From Risungbinella massiliensis (GTDB lineage: Bacteria; Bacillota; Bacilli; Thermoactinomycetales; Thermoactinomycetaceae), in NCBI RefSeq assembly GCF_000942395.1, contig NZ_LN812103.1:439394-503393 (forward strand): a stretch of 64,000 nucleotides of DNA, in the 5' to 3' direction. The notes beneath the pieces were generated by a model, which ran no database searches, had not been told where the DNA came from, and saw only the letters and a list, made by a program, of their open reading frames with translations. Below are positions 34,209-44,121 of this stretch, one piece after another; position 1 is the first letter of the stretch; each line of letters begins with the position of its first letter. The position numbers and the translations under genes are program-made.

Positions 34209-34485
34209 TATCTAGAGCCATAATTTGCTCCATGCTACCTTCTCTAGCACTGATAAATAAAATTGGACAAGTAGAGATTTGCCGAATTTGCCGACACCAA
34301 TAGTAGCCATCGTAAAAAGGTAGATTCACATCTAACAGTAACAGATGAGGATTTACCACTTTGAATTGCTCTATCACTCATTTAAAATCAGTTGTAATAA
34401 TTGCATGATATCCGTATTTTTCAATATGACTTTGCAGCAGCTTTGTAATTTTAGGATCGTCTTCTACCAACATAATGGAAAACAT
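34178..34485 (-). pseudogene. bceR-like response regulator remnant
   Basis: Receiver domain: MFSIMLVEDDPKITKLLQ, then LLLDVNLPFYDGYYWC (phospho-Asp) and CPILFISAREGSMEQIMALDNG. An in-frame TGA at 34378-34380 interrupts codon 36, and the DNA-binding domain is gone. Ribosome site AGGAAGG upstream of ATG 34485 survives. Confidence 0.82.
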
Positions 34486-34670
34486 GCTACCATCCTTCCT
34501 AGACCTTTAATCGACCGATTTACATGTAGTATCATGATACATTGTCACTTATTTCAACTCAAATCAAGAAAGGCCAATCCAGTAATCTCATTATTCATCA
34601 AATTGTTAATGTTATCCCTTGTGTTATAATAATAGAGAAAAATAGGTCCGCTTAAAGGAGGCATTTTCTA

Positions 34671-36437
34671 ATGATCGAAAACGAACGCTTAGCTGTTACA
34701 ACAAAGGGTAATAACCTAACTAGTTACGAACAGGCAAGGGAGTCTTTTGATTGGAGTGAAATTGAAAGCGCATTCACTTGGAGTAAGACAGGGAAAGTAA
34801 ATGCCGCCTATGAAGCTATTGACCGACATGTGGTAGAGGGAAAAGGAAAGAAGATTGCTCTTCGATATAGTGATCCAAAGCGTTCGGAAAACTATACATA
34901 TGAAGAGATGTCTGCCTACTCAAATCGATTTGGCAATGTTTTAAGAAAGCTTGGAATCCAAAAGGGAGATCGTGTTTTTATCTTTATGCCACGAACTCCT
35001 GAACTGTATTTCAGCTTTCTCGGTACCATTAAAGCGGGAGCTATTGTGGGACCGTTGTTTGAAGCATTTATGGAAGGTGCTGTTCGTGATCGTTTGGAAA
35101 ACAGTGAGGCGGTTGCTCTTGTGACAACACCTGCACTGTTGCCACGAGTTCCATTAGACGAACTACCACATCTCCAACATGTCATCATAGTAGACTTGGA
35201 TCAATCAGGTGCTAGTCTTGCCGAACAGGAAGTGGCAGCAACTACCACTACCAAGAAGCAAACCAACTTTTTTGACTTCCAAAAAGAGATGGCACAAGCA
35301 TCGGATGACCTTTTGATTGAGTGGGTAGATCGAGAAGATCCCATGATCATTCACTATACGTCTGGATCCACTGGTAAACCAAAGGGAGTTTTACATGTTC
35401 ATAATGCAATGCTCCAACATTATCAAACAGGAAAATGGGTATTAGACTTACAAGAAGATGATATTTATTGGTGTACAGCAGATCCAGGTTGGGTGACAGG
35501 AACTTCTTATGGAATCTTTGCTCCATGGTTAAATGGAGTTACGAATGTGATTCGGGGTGGACGATTTAGTCCAGATGATTGGTATCAAACATTACAAGAG
35601 AACAAAGTAACGGTTTGGTACAGCGCCCCTACTTCTTTTCGTATGCTAATGGCAGCAGGGGACGAAATGATACCAAAGTACGACCTTTCTAGCGTACGAC
35701 ATGTGTTAAGCGTAGGGGAACCACTCAATCCAGAAGTAGTACGTTGGGGAATGAAAGTCTACCAACGTCGTATTCATGATAACTGGTGGATGACGGAAAC
35801 AGGTGCCATCCTGATCTCCAACTATCCTCAGATGGAAATTAAACCTGGATCGATGGGTAAGCCTCTTCCAGGAATTCACGCAGCGATTATCGATGATCAG
35901 GGAAATGAGCTAGGACCAAATCAGATGGGACATCTTGCGATTCGGACACCTTGGCCATCAATGATGCGAAAAATATGGAAAAATCCAGACAAATATGCTG
36001 AGTATTTTCAAATAGATGGTTGGTATGTATCGGGAGACTCTGCGTATCAGGACGAAGACGGGTATTTTTGGTTTCAGGGCAGGATTGATGATGTAATTAA
36101 TACTGCTGGAAAGCGAGTCGGACCATTTGAAGTGGAGAGCAAATTGGTGGAACATCCAGCAGTTGCCGAGGCGGGTGTGATTGGGAAACCTGATCCAGTG
36201 AGAGGGGAGATAATTAAAGCTTTTATCGCATTACGCCATGGTTATACGGAATCGGATGAATTAATAAAAGAGATCCAAGAGTTTGTTAAAAAAGGTCTAG
36301 CAGCTCATGCAGCTCCAAGAGAGATTGAATTCAAAGAAAAATTACCCAAGACACGCAGTGGAAAGATTATGCGTCGTGTCCTCAAAGCCTGGGAACTGGG
36401 TCTGCCCACAGGTGATCTATCTACGATGGAGGATTAG
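34671..36437 (+). CDS. acsA: Acetyl-CoA synthetase
   Basis: 588 residues. AMP-forming ligase: IHYTSGSTGKPKGVLHVHN (P-loop), MTETGA region as WWMTETGAILISNYP (W-W-M-T-E-T-G), YVSGDSAYQDEDGYFWFQGRIDDVINTAGKRV and the C-terminal KTRSGKIMRRVLK with the regulatory Lys acetylation site. Activates acetate. Preceding promoter region has TATAAT near 34626. A cre-like site sits in the early coding sequence, as expected for a CcpA target. Confidence 0.93.
   Translation: MIENERLAVTTKGNNLTSYEQARESFDWSEIESAFTWSKTGKVNAAYEAIDRHVVEGKGKKIALRYSDPKRSENYTYEEMSAYSNRFGNVLRKLGIQKGDRVFIFMPRTPELYFSFLGTIKAGAIVGPLFEAFMEGAVRDRLENSEAVALVTTPALLPRVPLDELPHLQHVIIVDLDQSGASLAEQEVAATTTTKKQTNFFDFQKEMAQASDDLLIEWVDREDPMIIHYTSGSTGKPKGVLHVHNAMLQHYQTGKWVLDLQEDDIYWCTADPGWVTGTSYGIFAPWLNGVTNVIRGGRFSPDDWYQTLQENKVTVWYSAPTSFRMLMAAGDEMIPKYDLSSVRHVLSVGEPLNPEVVRWGMKVYQRRIHDNWWMTETGAILISNYPQMEIKPGSMGKPLPGIHAAIIDDQGNELGPNQMGHLAIRTPWPSMMRKIWKNPDKYAEYFQIDGWYVSGDSAYQDEDGYFWFQGRIDDVINTAGKRVGPFEVESKLVEHPAVAEAGVIGKPDPVRGEIIKAFIALRHGYTESDELIKEIQEFVKKGLAAHAAPREIEFKEKLPKTRSGKIMRRVLKAWELGLPTGDLSTMED
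34763..34776 (+). promoter_or_regulatory. cre-like site inside acsA
   Basis: TGAAAGCGCATTCA against TGWAANCGNTNWCA: one mismatch. It lies about 90 bases into the coding region, where CcpA could block transcription. Confidence 0.45.
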
Positions 36438-36485
36438 TAGAGGTTTCTAGGATAGCTAGAATGTAAATGGACTTAGAAAAGATAG

Positions 36486-36520
36486 CCCGCTGTTTCAATG
36501 GGAGAAACAGCGGGTTTTTT
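36486..36520 (+). terminator. Terminator of acsA
   Basis: CCCGCTGTTTC/GAAACAGCGGG hairpin with six T. Confidence 0.9.
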
Positions 36521-36649
36521 GTGTATTTTCGTTATATGCACACTGTTATATTAACAGGTTAACAGCAAACCATTGGTAAGAGTAAAACAGTTATCTAGTG
36601 GCATTTGTTGTTACCTATCATGATTTGCTACTCTCCTTTTTTCAACTGC

Positions 36650-37222
36650 TCATTTTGTAACGGAGATATAGCTAACTGCCTTCGTTTTGGTGTTAATTCC
36701 GTAAATCACTTGATAGTTTCCCACCTGATAAATCAATTCTGTAGCAGATGCGTCGATGACGATCCGTTTCGCAGGTTTACCTAATTCTATTTCTACTTGG
36801 CTAGCTTGGATGATTTGAAACTCAGGATGATCAGAGGTAATTTTGCTTACTTTTCCATTAATCAAGGAAAAATTGGTGTAATGTTCCTTTTCATAGATTA
36901 GATACTCGCTAGTGCCCTCATCGGGAGTCCCCCAAATTTTCTCGATCGTAGCTGGTGTAGCTGTGCCCACAACAAATTCTACAAAGAAAACTCTTCCTTT
37001 TTTGGCTTCGTCATAAATTTCGGAGACCAAAGTGCGTGTGACAGGATTTGGTTTTGTTTCGGAATTCGTTGGAGGTGTATTTGGTGGGACTGTCGGATTA
37101 GGAGAAGACTGAATGGGTGTTGGGTTAGGAGAATCAGTAGGGGTGGCTTTTGATTCTTCGATAGAGCAGGCTGTGGCTAGGAGCAAAAGACTTGATACCA
37201 AAAGATAAACATGTTTCATCAT
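36650..37222 (-). CDS. Lipoprotein, DUF4309 (YjgB-like)
   Basis: 190 residues. Signal LLVSSLLLLATAC (lipobox ATA-C), a long Pro/Thr/Asn linker that would span the wall, and a DUF4309-like domain: EFVVGTATPATIEKIWGTPDEG, YTNFSLINGKVSKITSD, VEIELGKPAKRIV. Related in plan to the lipoprotein at 19226-19762. Function unknown. Confidence 0.72.
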   Translation of the reverse strand: MMKHVYLLVSSLLLLATACSIEESKATPTDSPNPTPIQSSPNPTVPPNTPPTNSETKPNPVTRTLVSEIYDEAKKGRVFFVEFVVGTATPATIEKIWGTPDEGTSEYLIYEKEHYTNFSLINGKVSKITSDHPEFQIIQASQVEIELGKPAKRIVIDASATELIYQVGNYQVIYGINTKTKAVSYISVTK

Positions 37223-37304
37223 AGTTCCCCTTTATAACCAAATGATAAGTTCAGTATATTCATAATAATATTATATTCACGGTCGTTTCGTGAATCCATA
37301 AAAA

Positions 37305-37335
37305 AACACCTACCAGTTTTCTCTGATAGGTGTTA
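37305..37335 (-). terminator. Terminator of the first PBP gene
   Basis: AACACCTA/TAGGTGTT stem, seven-T run on the minus strand. Confidence 0.85.
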
Positions 37336-37347
37336 GGGGGAAATATG

Positions 37348-39672
37348 TTAGCCCAAACTAGTAATTCTCCTGACGGTTCCTTGTGGCTGTTCTGTTTGTG
37401 ATGGTGTTTCTGTCTGGGTTGGTTCTTGTGTTTGATTATCAGTCGTTGTTTCTGTCTGAGATTTATCTGGTTGATTTGGAGACTGAGTTGTATTTTTAGG
37501 CTTTTGAGTTGTATTTTGATTCTGAGTTGGTTCCGGCTGATTATCAGGAGCATTCGGATCAGTTGGAGGCACTACTCTGTTACACTCAAAGCATTTGAAG
37601 TCTTCTTGTGTACCGCCAGGATCAGTAAAAGAAGCTCCAGGTTTTAGAAGTCCTTTTTTGCTCTTAATCGCATTGAAGAACTTGATCCAAGCGTCTTTGT
37701 TCATATTGTCTGACGCTTTAAAGTTGTACTCATAACCGGACCAGACAGCCATACTAATCTCTGGAGTAGATCCAGCAAACCAGAGGTCATATTGGCTACT
37801 AGTTGTACCGGTTTTTCCGATCACATTGTAACCACCAGTACTTGCCCCAATACGAGTAGCAGTACCAGTTGTAATTACTTGACGCATCATTCTCTGCAGT
37901 TGAGCAGCAGCGGAAGGTTTGAACACTTGATCTGGTTTGATCGTTTGATTTGCATCATAGATTACATTTCCGCTCGCGTCTGTAATCTTGGTAATCAGGT
38001 GAGGTTTGATGTATGAACCATTGTTGGCAATGGTTTGATATGCACCTGTCATTTGGGCAACCGTGTATCCATTGGTTGATCCACCTAATACAAGTGCTTC
38101 TCCATCATTTTTATGTGCTGGAACACCCATTCGAGTTAAATATTTTTGTAATCCTGCTTTTCCTAATTTATTTTCTAGACTTCGATAAATCTTAATTGCT
38201 GGGATGTTATAGGACCAAGTTAGTGCCTTGGTAGCTGTAACAGTACCACTGTATTTGTTATTAGCATTGACATAAACCTTGGAGCTACCACGCTTTTGTA
38301 ATGGTTCATCTACAATCGGCGAACTTGGTGAGATAATCCCTTCGTTCAGGGCAGGTCCATAAGCGAGAATTGGTTTAAAGGTCGATCCAGGTTGGTTGGT
38401 CGCTTTAAACGCAAAGTCCATTTGGTTCTTCGAAAAGTCTTTTCCTGCATAGAAGGAGAGGACTTCTCCAGTGGTGTTTCGAACTACTACAGCACCGACT
38501 TGTTCTTCAACTTTAATGGTCTTTTTCTTTTTACCAGAACCAACGGTATAGTTTCGCGTTGGACGTTTAATCTTGTCACCTGCGGCATTCATGCTATCAT
38601 ACATCGCTTTATCGATGGAGGTGTAGAAATGATAGCCACCTTGGCTAACTAATTTTTCATACTCTTCTTGTGATTTTTGCTTTACACCATTCTTTTTATC
38701 GATACTCTTCAAAATATCGATTGCTTCACGTTCAATTGCTGAAATAATAAATGGATATTGATCGTAAGCATTGGTAAAATCCTCTGATTTTGCAAGAGAT
38801 TTGGTTATGTCATACTTCATTGCCTCTTGATACTCTTGCTCTGTGATTTGGCCAAACTTTTTCATTTGGGCAAGTACCAATTGCATCCGTTCAATTCCAT
38901 TTTGAAGTCGTTTTTCATTGCTAAATGGGTTATAAACGTTTGGAAGCTGCACCATACCAGCGATATATGCCGCTTCTGGAAGGTTTAGGTCTTTTACATT
39001 TTTATTGAAAAGTCCATTTGCTGCTACATAGACCCCATACATATGTTTGCCGTTCGCGCCTTTACTAAAGTAGGCACTGTTCATGTACTTCACAAAAATC
39101 TCGTCTTTTGTGTAGTACTTTTCGAGACGGACTGCATTAATGATATCTTTTGCTTTTCGTGTAAAAGATTTTTCTGTGTCATCGATAATTTCATTTTTGA
39201 CCAATTGTTGGGTAAGTGTACTACCACCGGTAGAGTCTTCTTGGCCAGTCAAACTTTGGTATAATGCTCTTGCGATCGATCGAGGTACTACTCCATTATG
39301 TTCATAAAAGCTGTGATCTTCGATTCCGAGGAATGCCTTTATCAGATAAGGATTCACATCGTTTACCGATGTAATCAGTTGCCGATCTTGCTCGGAGTGC
39401 ATCTTCCCGATTAGATCTTCTTGACCTGTGATGGCATCACGGAAGTATGCATAGCTAGTCTGATTCCAACCTTCTAATTCTTTATCGAAATCAGCTTTAT
39501 TGCGAATAGGTTCATCTTTTACAAGAGCAGAAGCGTAGCCAAATCCTACTCCTACTGCGCCAAAAACTATTACGAGTAACATAACAAAACTATAAAATAG
39601 AAACTTGCCTAAAATGCCGAGAAACTTTTTCTTTTTAGCATCTGTTGGTTTCTCTGTTTGATTCACTTGCAT
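37348..39672 (-). CDS. Class A penicillin-binding protein, copy 1
   Basis: 774 residues. Bifunctional peptidoglycan synthase: N-terminal membrane helix (LFYSFVMLLVIVFGAVGVGFGY), GT51 glycosyltransferase with EDHSFYEHNGVVPRSIARAL and TGGSTLTQQLVKN, and transpeptidase with SxxK in GSTFKP, SYN, and KTGTT. A Thr/Gln/Pro-rich tail (about 90 residues, QTETTTDNQTQEPTQ) ends the protein. ATG 39672 is preferred, with GAGGGGG upstream. Next to a paralogue of the same plan. Confidence 0.9.
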   Translation of the reverse strand: MQVNQTEKPTDAKKKKFLGILGKFLFYSFVMLLVIVFGAVGVGFGYASALVKDEPIRNKADFDKELEGWNQTSYAYFRDAITGQEDLIGKMHSEQDRQLITSVNDVNPYLIKAFLGIEDHSFYEHNGVVPRSIARALYQSLTGQEDSTGGSTLTQQLVKNEIIDDTEKSFTRKAKDIINAVRLEKYYTKDEIFVKYMNSAYFSKGANGKHMYGVYVAANGLFNKNVKDLNLPEAAYIAGMVQLPNVYNPFSNEKRLQNGIERMQLVLAQMKKFGQITEQEYQEAMKYDITKSLAKSEDFTNAYDQYPFIISAIEREAIDILKSIDKKNGVKQKSQEEYEKLVSQGGYHFYTSIDKAMYDSMNAAGDKIKRPTRNYTVGSGKKKKTIKVEEQVGAVVVRNTTGEVLSFYAGKDFSKNQMDFAFKATNQPGSTFKPILAYGPALNEGIISPSSPIVDEPLQKRGSSKVYVNANNKYSGTVTATKALTWSYNIPAIKIYRSLENKLGKAGLQKYLTRMGVPAHKNDGEALVLGGSTNGYTVAQMTGAYQTIANNGSYIKPHLITKITDASGNVIYDANQTIKPDQVFKPSAAAQLQRMMRQVITTGTATRIGASTGGYNVIGKTGTTSSQYDLWFAGSTPEISMAVWSGYEYNFKASDNMNKDAWIKFFNAIKSKKGLLKPGASFTDPGGTQEDFKCFECNRVVPPTDPNAPDNQPEPTQNQNTTQKPKNTTQSPNQPDKSQTETTTDNQTQEPTQTETPSQTEQPQGTVRRITSLG

Positions 39673-39791
39673 TATGGCTACCCCCTCAACAAATTGCATT
39701 ATATCATATGGAAACCTTTGTTAGCTCTAATATTTCTTGTGACAAATGGATGAAATGAATGCCAGTTTTTGAGAAAATTTCACTTGGCAAA

Positions 39792-39838
39792 ATTGAAGAA
39801 AAGAGCTGTCTCCAAAGTAAAAAGGAGACGCTCTTTTT
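39792..39838. terminator. Terminator between the two PBP genes
   Basis: Stem AAAGAGC.GTCTCC / GGAGAC.CTCTTT with T-run; directional for the minus strand as well. Confidence 0.8.
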
Positions 39839-39839
39839 G

Positions 39840-42158
39840 TTAATCTAATTCATTAGATGACCTTGGTTTTAAGATGGGTGTTTCTACAGGGGGACGTGTC
39901 CCACCGTTATCATTTCCACCACCACCAGTTCCTGGTTTATCTGGATTTGGAGGTGGGTACGTCGGTTCATTTGGCTTTGGAACAGGAGGTTTCTTTGCTT
40001 CCTCTTCCGCTTTTTTCTTCGCCTCTTCTTCCGCTTTTTTCCTTTCATAGTCTGCTACATTACCACAGTCAAAGCCACATATTGTTCCAGGAAGATTTCC
40101 AGGGTTGGAGAAGCCCGCTCCTTTTGGAAAGAGATCAGGACGTGCTTTTGCCGCAGAATTAAAAACATTGACCCAAGTCTGTTGGGCAATATATCTCATA
40201 CTGCTTCCCATTTCCATTGGGTAATCAAAACCACCCCATGTTCCGATGGTGATGTTGGGTGTGTATCCAACAAACCAGAGATCCTTGTCATCGTTGGTTG
40301 TTCCTGTTTTTCCAGCGATCCGGTAATTCCCTTGGATACGATCTCGAGTATAGGAAGCTGTCCCATTTAACACATTTTGTAGCATAACGGTTAGTTGGTA
40401 GCTGGTTTGAGGGGAAAAGACGGTAACTGGTTTTGCTTTATACTCCCAGATTATATTGCCAGCTGAATCCGTTATTTTTGAAATGAGATACGGTTCATTA
40501 TATTTGCCGCCATTAGCAAGCGTAGAAAAAGCCGCAGTCATTTGCTGTACGGTAAAACCATGAGTAAATCCACCGATGGAGGAAGACTCCCCATCTTTTT
40601 TATCTGGTGTTAGCCCCATCTTCTGGATATAAGAAAATGCCCTTTTTTGCCCAACATTTTGAAAGGTTTTGATAGCTGGAATGTTGTAGGACCATTTGAG
40701 TGCCTCAGACACAGTCACAGGTCCTTGATATCTGTTATTGGCATTTTTGTAAGTACCAGATCCGTCAGCTTTTCGGAGCTCTTCATCTACAATTTTGGAA
40801 CCTGGAGAGAGCAGTCTTTCTTCCAATGCAGGCCCATAGTCCAAGAGAGGTTTAATTGTCGATCCAGGTTGTCTGGAGACATTGAGTGCATGATCTCTCT
40901 GATTGGCAGAAAACTTTTCCGAACCGGAGACAAAGGCGAGGATTGCACCAGTCTTGTTATCTAATACAACAGCTCCAACGTTTACCGGCACTTTTTTGCC
41001 TTTGTAGGTTCGCTTTTGAATGGTTATGTTTTTTAGTGCTGCTTCATTCACCTTGTTGTAAAGATTTTCGTCGACCGTAGTATAGAAACGGTACCCACCT
41101 GTTGTAGCTTTTTGCTTGTATTGGTCCAGTGTTGTTTTGTACTTTCCTTGTTTACTCAGTTCATTTGGGTCGAGTCCATCCAGTTTCATCAATAGTTCTG
41201 CCGCTTGAGTTTCTACTGCATACATGATAAAAGGATAGCGCTCGTAGCCATTCTCAAATGATTCAGGTTTAGCAAAGCTGGCAACAAGATCAAATCGAAG
41301 TGCCTCATCATACTGTTGTTTGGTGATTGCTTTATGTTCTAGCATCTTATCTAGAACTAACTTCATTCTTTTTATTCCTACTTGAATATTGTCCGAGTTC
41401 TCTTTAAATGGATTGTAGTCATTAGGACGCTGTACCATTCCTGCTATGTAAGCTGCTTGTGGAAGATTGAGATCTTTTTGGTCTTTATCAAATAGTCCTT
41501 TTGCAGCAGACGAGACCCCATACATGTTGCGGCCAGTTGCGCTATCTCCAAAATAGACACTGTTTAAATAATAAAGAAAGATTTCATTTTTGGAGAACAT
41601 CTTTTCAATTCGTAAGGAGAGAACGATCTCTTTTGCTTTTCGATCAATTTCTTGCCTTCTGTCTTCTAGAATGATCAACTTTACCAACTGTTGGGTTATG
41701 GTACTACCGCCTGTTTGCGTATCTGCGTTGCTTAGTTGTTGCCATGCGGCACGTGCGATCGAGGTAGGACGAATTCCATTGTGTTCATAATATTTCCAGT
41801 CCTCCATCGAAATAAAGGCCTTTTGCAACAGTGGATTTACTTGATCCAATTTAGTGATGGGCAAGCGTTCATCTCCTGAACGAAGTGTGCCAATCTCTAC
41901 GGGTACTCCATTTGTATCTTTATTCTGAAAGTAGGCGAAACTAGTTTGGACTAAACTATCCAGTTTCTTTTGGAAATCGTCGCGATTTAGGACTGGTTGA
42001 TCGATCACCATCGCAGAGACGATACCAAATCCTACTCCAACTGCTAGTGTTCCAAGGCAAGTTACAAATAAAAGAGTCCATAGAAATATCTTTCCAACCG
42101 ACTTCCCGACTGTTTTCCATCTGTTGGGGGGATGGAATCGTTCTTTTCTTGTTTCCAT
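39840..42158 (-). CDS. Class A penicillin-binding protein, copy 2
   Basis: 772 residues, paralogue of copy 1. Membrane helix at 18-45 (IFLWTLLFVTCLGTLAVGVGFG), GT51 with EDWKYYEHNGIRPTSIARAAW and TGGSTITQQLVK, transpeptidase with GSTIKP (SxxK), SYN and KTGTTNDD. The tail differs: a Lys/Glu-rich helix then Pro/Gly/Asn-rich end. The pair diverges from tyrZ, whose T-box starts just upstream. Confidence 0.9.
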   Translation of the reverse strand: METRKERFHPPNRWKTVGKSVGKIFLWTLLFVTCLGTLAVGVGFGIVSAMVIDQPVLNRDDFQKKLDSLVQTSFAYFQNKDTNGVPVEIGTLRSGDERLPITKLDQVNPLLQKAFISMEDWKYYEHNGIRPTSIARAAWQQLSNADTQTGGSTITQQLVKLIILEDRRQEIDRKAKEIVLSLRIEKMFSKNEIFLYYLNSVYFGDSATGRNMYGVSSAAKGLFDKDQKDLNLPQAAYIAGMVQRPNDYNPFKENSDNIQVGIKRMKLVLDKMLEHKAITKQQYDEALRFDLVASFAKPESFENGYERYPFIMYAVETQAAELLMKLDGLDPNELSKQGKYKTTLDQYKQKATTGGYRFYTTVDENLYNKVNEAALKNITIQKRTYKGKKVPVNVGAVVLDNKTGAILAFVSGSEKFSANQRDHALNVSRQPGSTIKPLLDYGPALEERLLSPGSKIVDEELRKADGSGTYKNANNRYQGPVTVSEALKWSYNIPAIKTFQNVGQKRAFSYIQKMGLTPDKKDGESSSIGGFTHGFTVQQMTAAFSTLANGGKYNEPYLISKITDSAGNIIWEYKAKPVTVFSPQTSYQLTVMLQNVLNGTASYTRDRIQGNYRIAGKTGTTNDDKDLWFVGYTPNITIGTWGGFDYPMEMGSSMRYIAQQTWVNVFNSAAKARPDLFPKGAGFSNPGNLPGTICGFDCGNVADYERKKAEEEAKKKAEEEAKKPPVPKPNEPTYPPPNPDKPGTGGGGNDNGGTRPPVETPILKPRSSNELD

Positions 42159-42219
42159 CTTGATAACCCTCCTCTGTATGGCTAATATTATGATATAGTA
42201 AGCAGAAATCAGAACAAGC

Positions 42220-42447
42220 GTAGAACAAGCGAAGTAGTCCCAGGGTGTTGATTATAGAGAGCTGGTGGTCGGTGAAAACCAGTACAAACCCGGAGGATGA
42301 ATTACACTTGGGAGCTTTTGTCTTGAAGACACGGTCTAAGGAGCCGTTACCTCCGTTGAGCGGGATAAAAGCTATGCTTTATCCAATTAGGGTGGTACCG
42401 CGGAAACCAATACTCCGTCCCTTTTTAGGGATTGGGTATTTTTTTAT
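42220..42447 (+). promoter_or_regulatory. T-box leader (tRNA-Tyr) of tyrZ
   Basis: Stem I contains the specifier TAC (42283-42285, tyrosine codon) inside ACCAGTACAAAC. The conserved T-box AGGGTGGTACCGCGG is at 42389-42403, followed by the terminator AATAC..TCCCT/AGGGA..GTATT with T-run. Uncharged tRNA-Tyr should favour read-through. No separate protein is coded here even though the frame is open. Confidence 0.92.
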
Positions 42448-42475
42448 TTGGCTATTGGAAAGGGGCATTCCTGCT

Positions 42476-43726
42476 ATGAATGAAAAAGTGAATCCACAAG
42501 TTGAACAAGAAGTAGCGCGTCAAGTTGCCATCTTGGAAAGAGGCGCTGTAGAGATCTTGCCAAAAGAAGAGCTAGCAAATAAGCTACGGAAATCGATTCA
42601 ATCAGGCAAACCATTGAAAGTAAAATTAGGCCTTGATCCGACTGCTCCAGATATCCACATCGGGCATATGGTAGTTGTAAATAAAATGCGGCAGTTCCAA
42701 GAGCTAGGACATGTCGTCCAAATCGTGATCGGAGATTTTACCGGACGGATTGGAGATCCTACCGACAAATCCGAAACGAGAAAGCAACTGTCGGAAGAAG
42801 AAGTAGTTGCGAATGCGAAAACATATACGGAACAACTTTTTAAAATATTAGACCCTGCCAAAACAGAGGTTCGTTACAATAGTCAGTGGCTAGCTCCACT
42901 TAACTTCGCAGATGTAACACGTTTAGCAGCTAACATGACGGTTGCACGGATGTTAGAGCGCGATGATTTCTCCAAACGCTACACAAATGGGCAACCCATT
43001 AGTCTACATGAATTTTTCTACCCATTGATGCAAGGATATGATTCGGTAGCATTAGAGTCTGATGTCGAGATGGGGGGAACAGACCAGACGTTCAACTTAT
43101 TGATGGGTCGTCAGCTACAAAAAGAATACAATCAAGAAGCACAGGTTATCTTTACTATGCCACTTTTAGAAGGGTTAGATGGTGTCAAAAAAATGTCCAA
43201 AAGCTTGGGCAACTACATTGGCGTAGATGAATCTGCAACTGAAATCTATGGGAAAGCGATGTCTGTCCCAGATGAGCTAATGGTAAAATACTTCGAACTT
43301 GCGACCAATCTGTCTCCCGATGAAGTAGACCAAATTGCAGCTGGGATGGAAAATGGAACGCTTCATCCACGCGATATGAAAATGAAGTTGGCTCGTACTT
43401 TGGTCGAAATGTACCAAGGAAAAGTGGCCGCATCGGAAGCAGAGAAGCAGTTTATCACGGTCTTCCAACAGCGAGACTTGCCTACTGACATTCCGGAAGT
43501 AGTCCTCGAGACGAGTAAACTGGAAGAGGGAAGTATCTGGATCGTTCAGTTATTAACAGACCTCAAGTTGGTACCTAGTAATGGAGAGGCTCGCCGTATG
43601 ATTCAAGGTGGCGGCGTACGGATCGACCAAGAAAAAGTAAGTGATGTGCAATTACGTGTTGTACCACAAGATGGAATGGTGGTACAAGTAGGGAAGCGGA
43701 AGTTTGCCAAAATCAAGTTGGGATAA
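42476..43726 (+). CDS. tyrZ: Tyrosyl-tRNA synthetase (TyrZ type)
   Basis: 416 residues. Class I signatures: [24 protein letters not shown] (HIGH) and [10 protein letters not shown] (KMSKS), C-terminal S4-like RNA-binding domain from about 350. [11 protein letters not shown] and [14 protein letters not shown] are typical of the TyrZ clade rather than Bacillus TyrS. ATG 42476 is the first start after the T-box terminator. Controlled by the T-box leader. Confidence 0.93.
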   Translation: MNEKVNPQVEQEVARQVAILERGAVEILPKEELANKLRKSIQSGKPLKVKLGLDPTAPDIHIGHMVVVNKMRQFQELGHVVQIVIGDFTGRIGDPTDKSETRKQLSEEEVVANAKTYTEQLFKILDPAKTEVRYNSQWLAPLNFADVTRLAANMTVARMLERDDFSKRYTNGQPISLHEFFYPLMQGYDSVALESDVEMGGTDQTFNLLMGRQLQKEYNQEAQVIFTMPLLEGLDGVKKMSKSLGNYIGVDESATEIYGKAMSVPDELMVKYFELATNLSPDEVDQIAAGMENGTLHPRDMKMKLARTLVEMYQGKVAASEAEKQFITVFQQRDLPTDIPEVVLETSKLEEGSIWIVQLLTDLKLVPSNGEARRMIQGGGVRIDQEKVSDVQLRVVPQDGMVVQVGKRKFAKIKLG

Positions 43727-44121
43727 AATAAAACAACAGAGAGGGAGAGTCCTAGTGGATTCAACCTCTCTATTTTATGTATTGGGGGAGCTATTAGTCC
43801 CTCATTATAATAGAGTGAGGAAATATCTAAATGGTTCATTTTAAAATAAAAGTTCTTTTATTAGACATAATTACCACGTCTGTTGATTTACTGAATATAA
43901 GGAGCTGATTTTTACCCTGAAATACTTTTGTACCGCTACAAAGCGGATTGAGTTACTTTAGAACTGGTTTGAATAAGTCTATTGGGAATGAAGTGTACTA
44001 AAACCAACAAAGCTCCCTCACTCAGCAAAAACGCGTAGAAGTGAGGGAGTTTTTTAGATATCATAAGGCCTTCTTAAGGCTAGGTTTGGTATTTATTTTT
44101 TCGGTTTCTTATTTTCGTAAA
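43727..44121. other. Intergenic stretch with two terminators
   Basis: An AGAGAGG / CCTCTCT hairpin ends tyrZ at about 43738-43772. A strong CTCCCTCACT/AGTGAGGGAG hairpin with T-run lies at 44013-44055. Between them (43780-44010) I see no gene, only AT-rich DNA, possibly decayed. Confidence 0.6.
44013..44055. terminator. Strong terminator at the edge of the accessory island
   Basis: 10-bp stem CTCCCTCACT/AGTGAGGGAG with six T on the plus side. Confidence 0.85.

Noticed and set aside
37260-37553. 97-codon minus-strand frame at the end of PBP copy 1, a possible frameshifted tail
   Set aside because: It is a shifted reading of the Thr/Gln repeats; the main frame runs cleanly to its own stop and terminator.
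39857-40162. 101-codon frame opposite the PBP tail
   Set aside because: Shadow of the low-complexity Lys/Glu/Pro tail of PBP copy 2.
42245-42475. In-frame N-terminal extension of tyrZ
   Set aside because: This DNA is the T-box leader and terminator; TyrZ homology starts at 42476.
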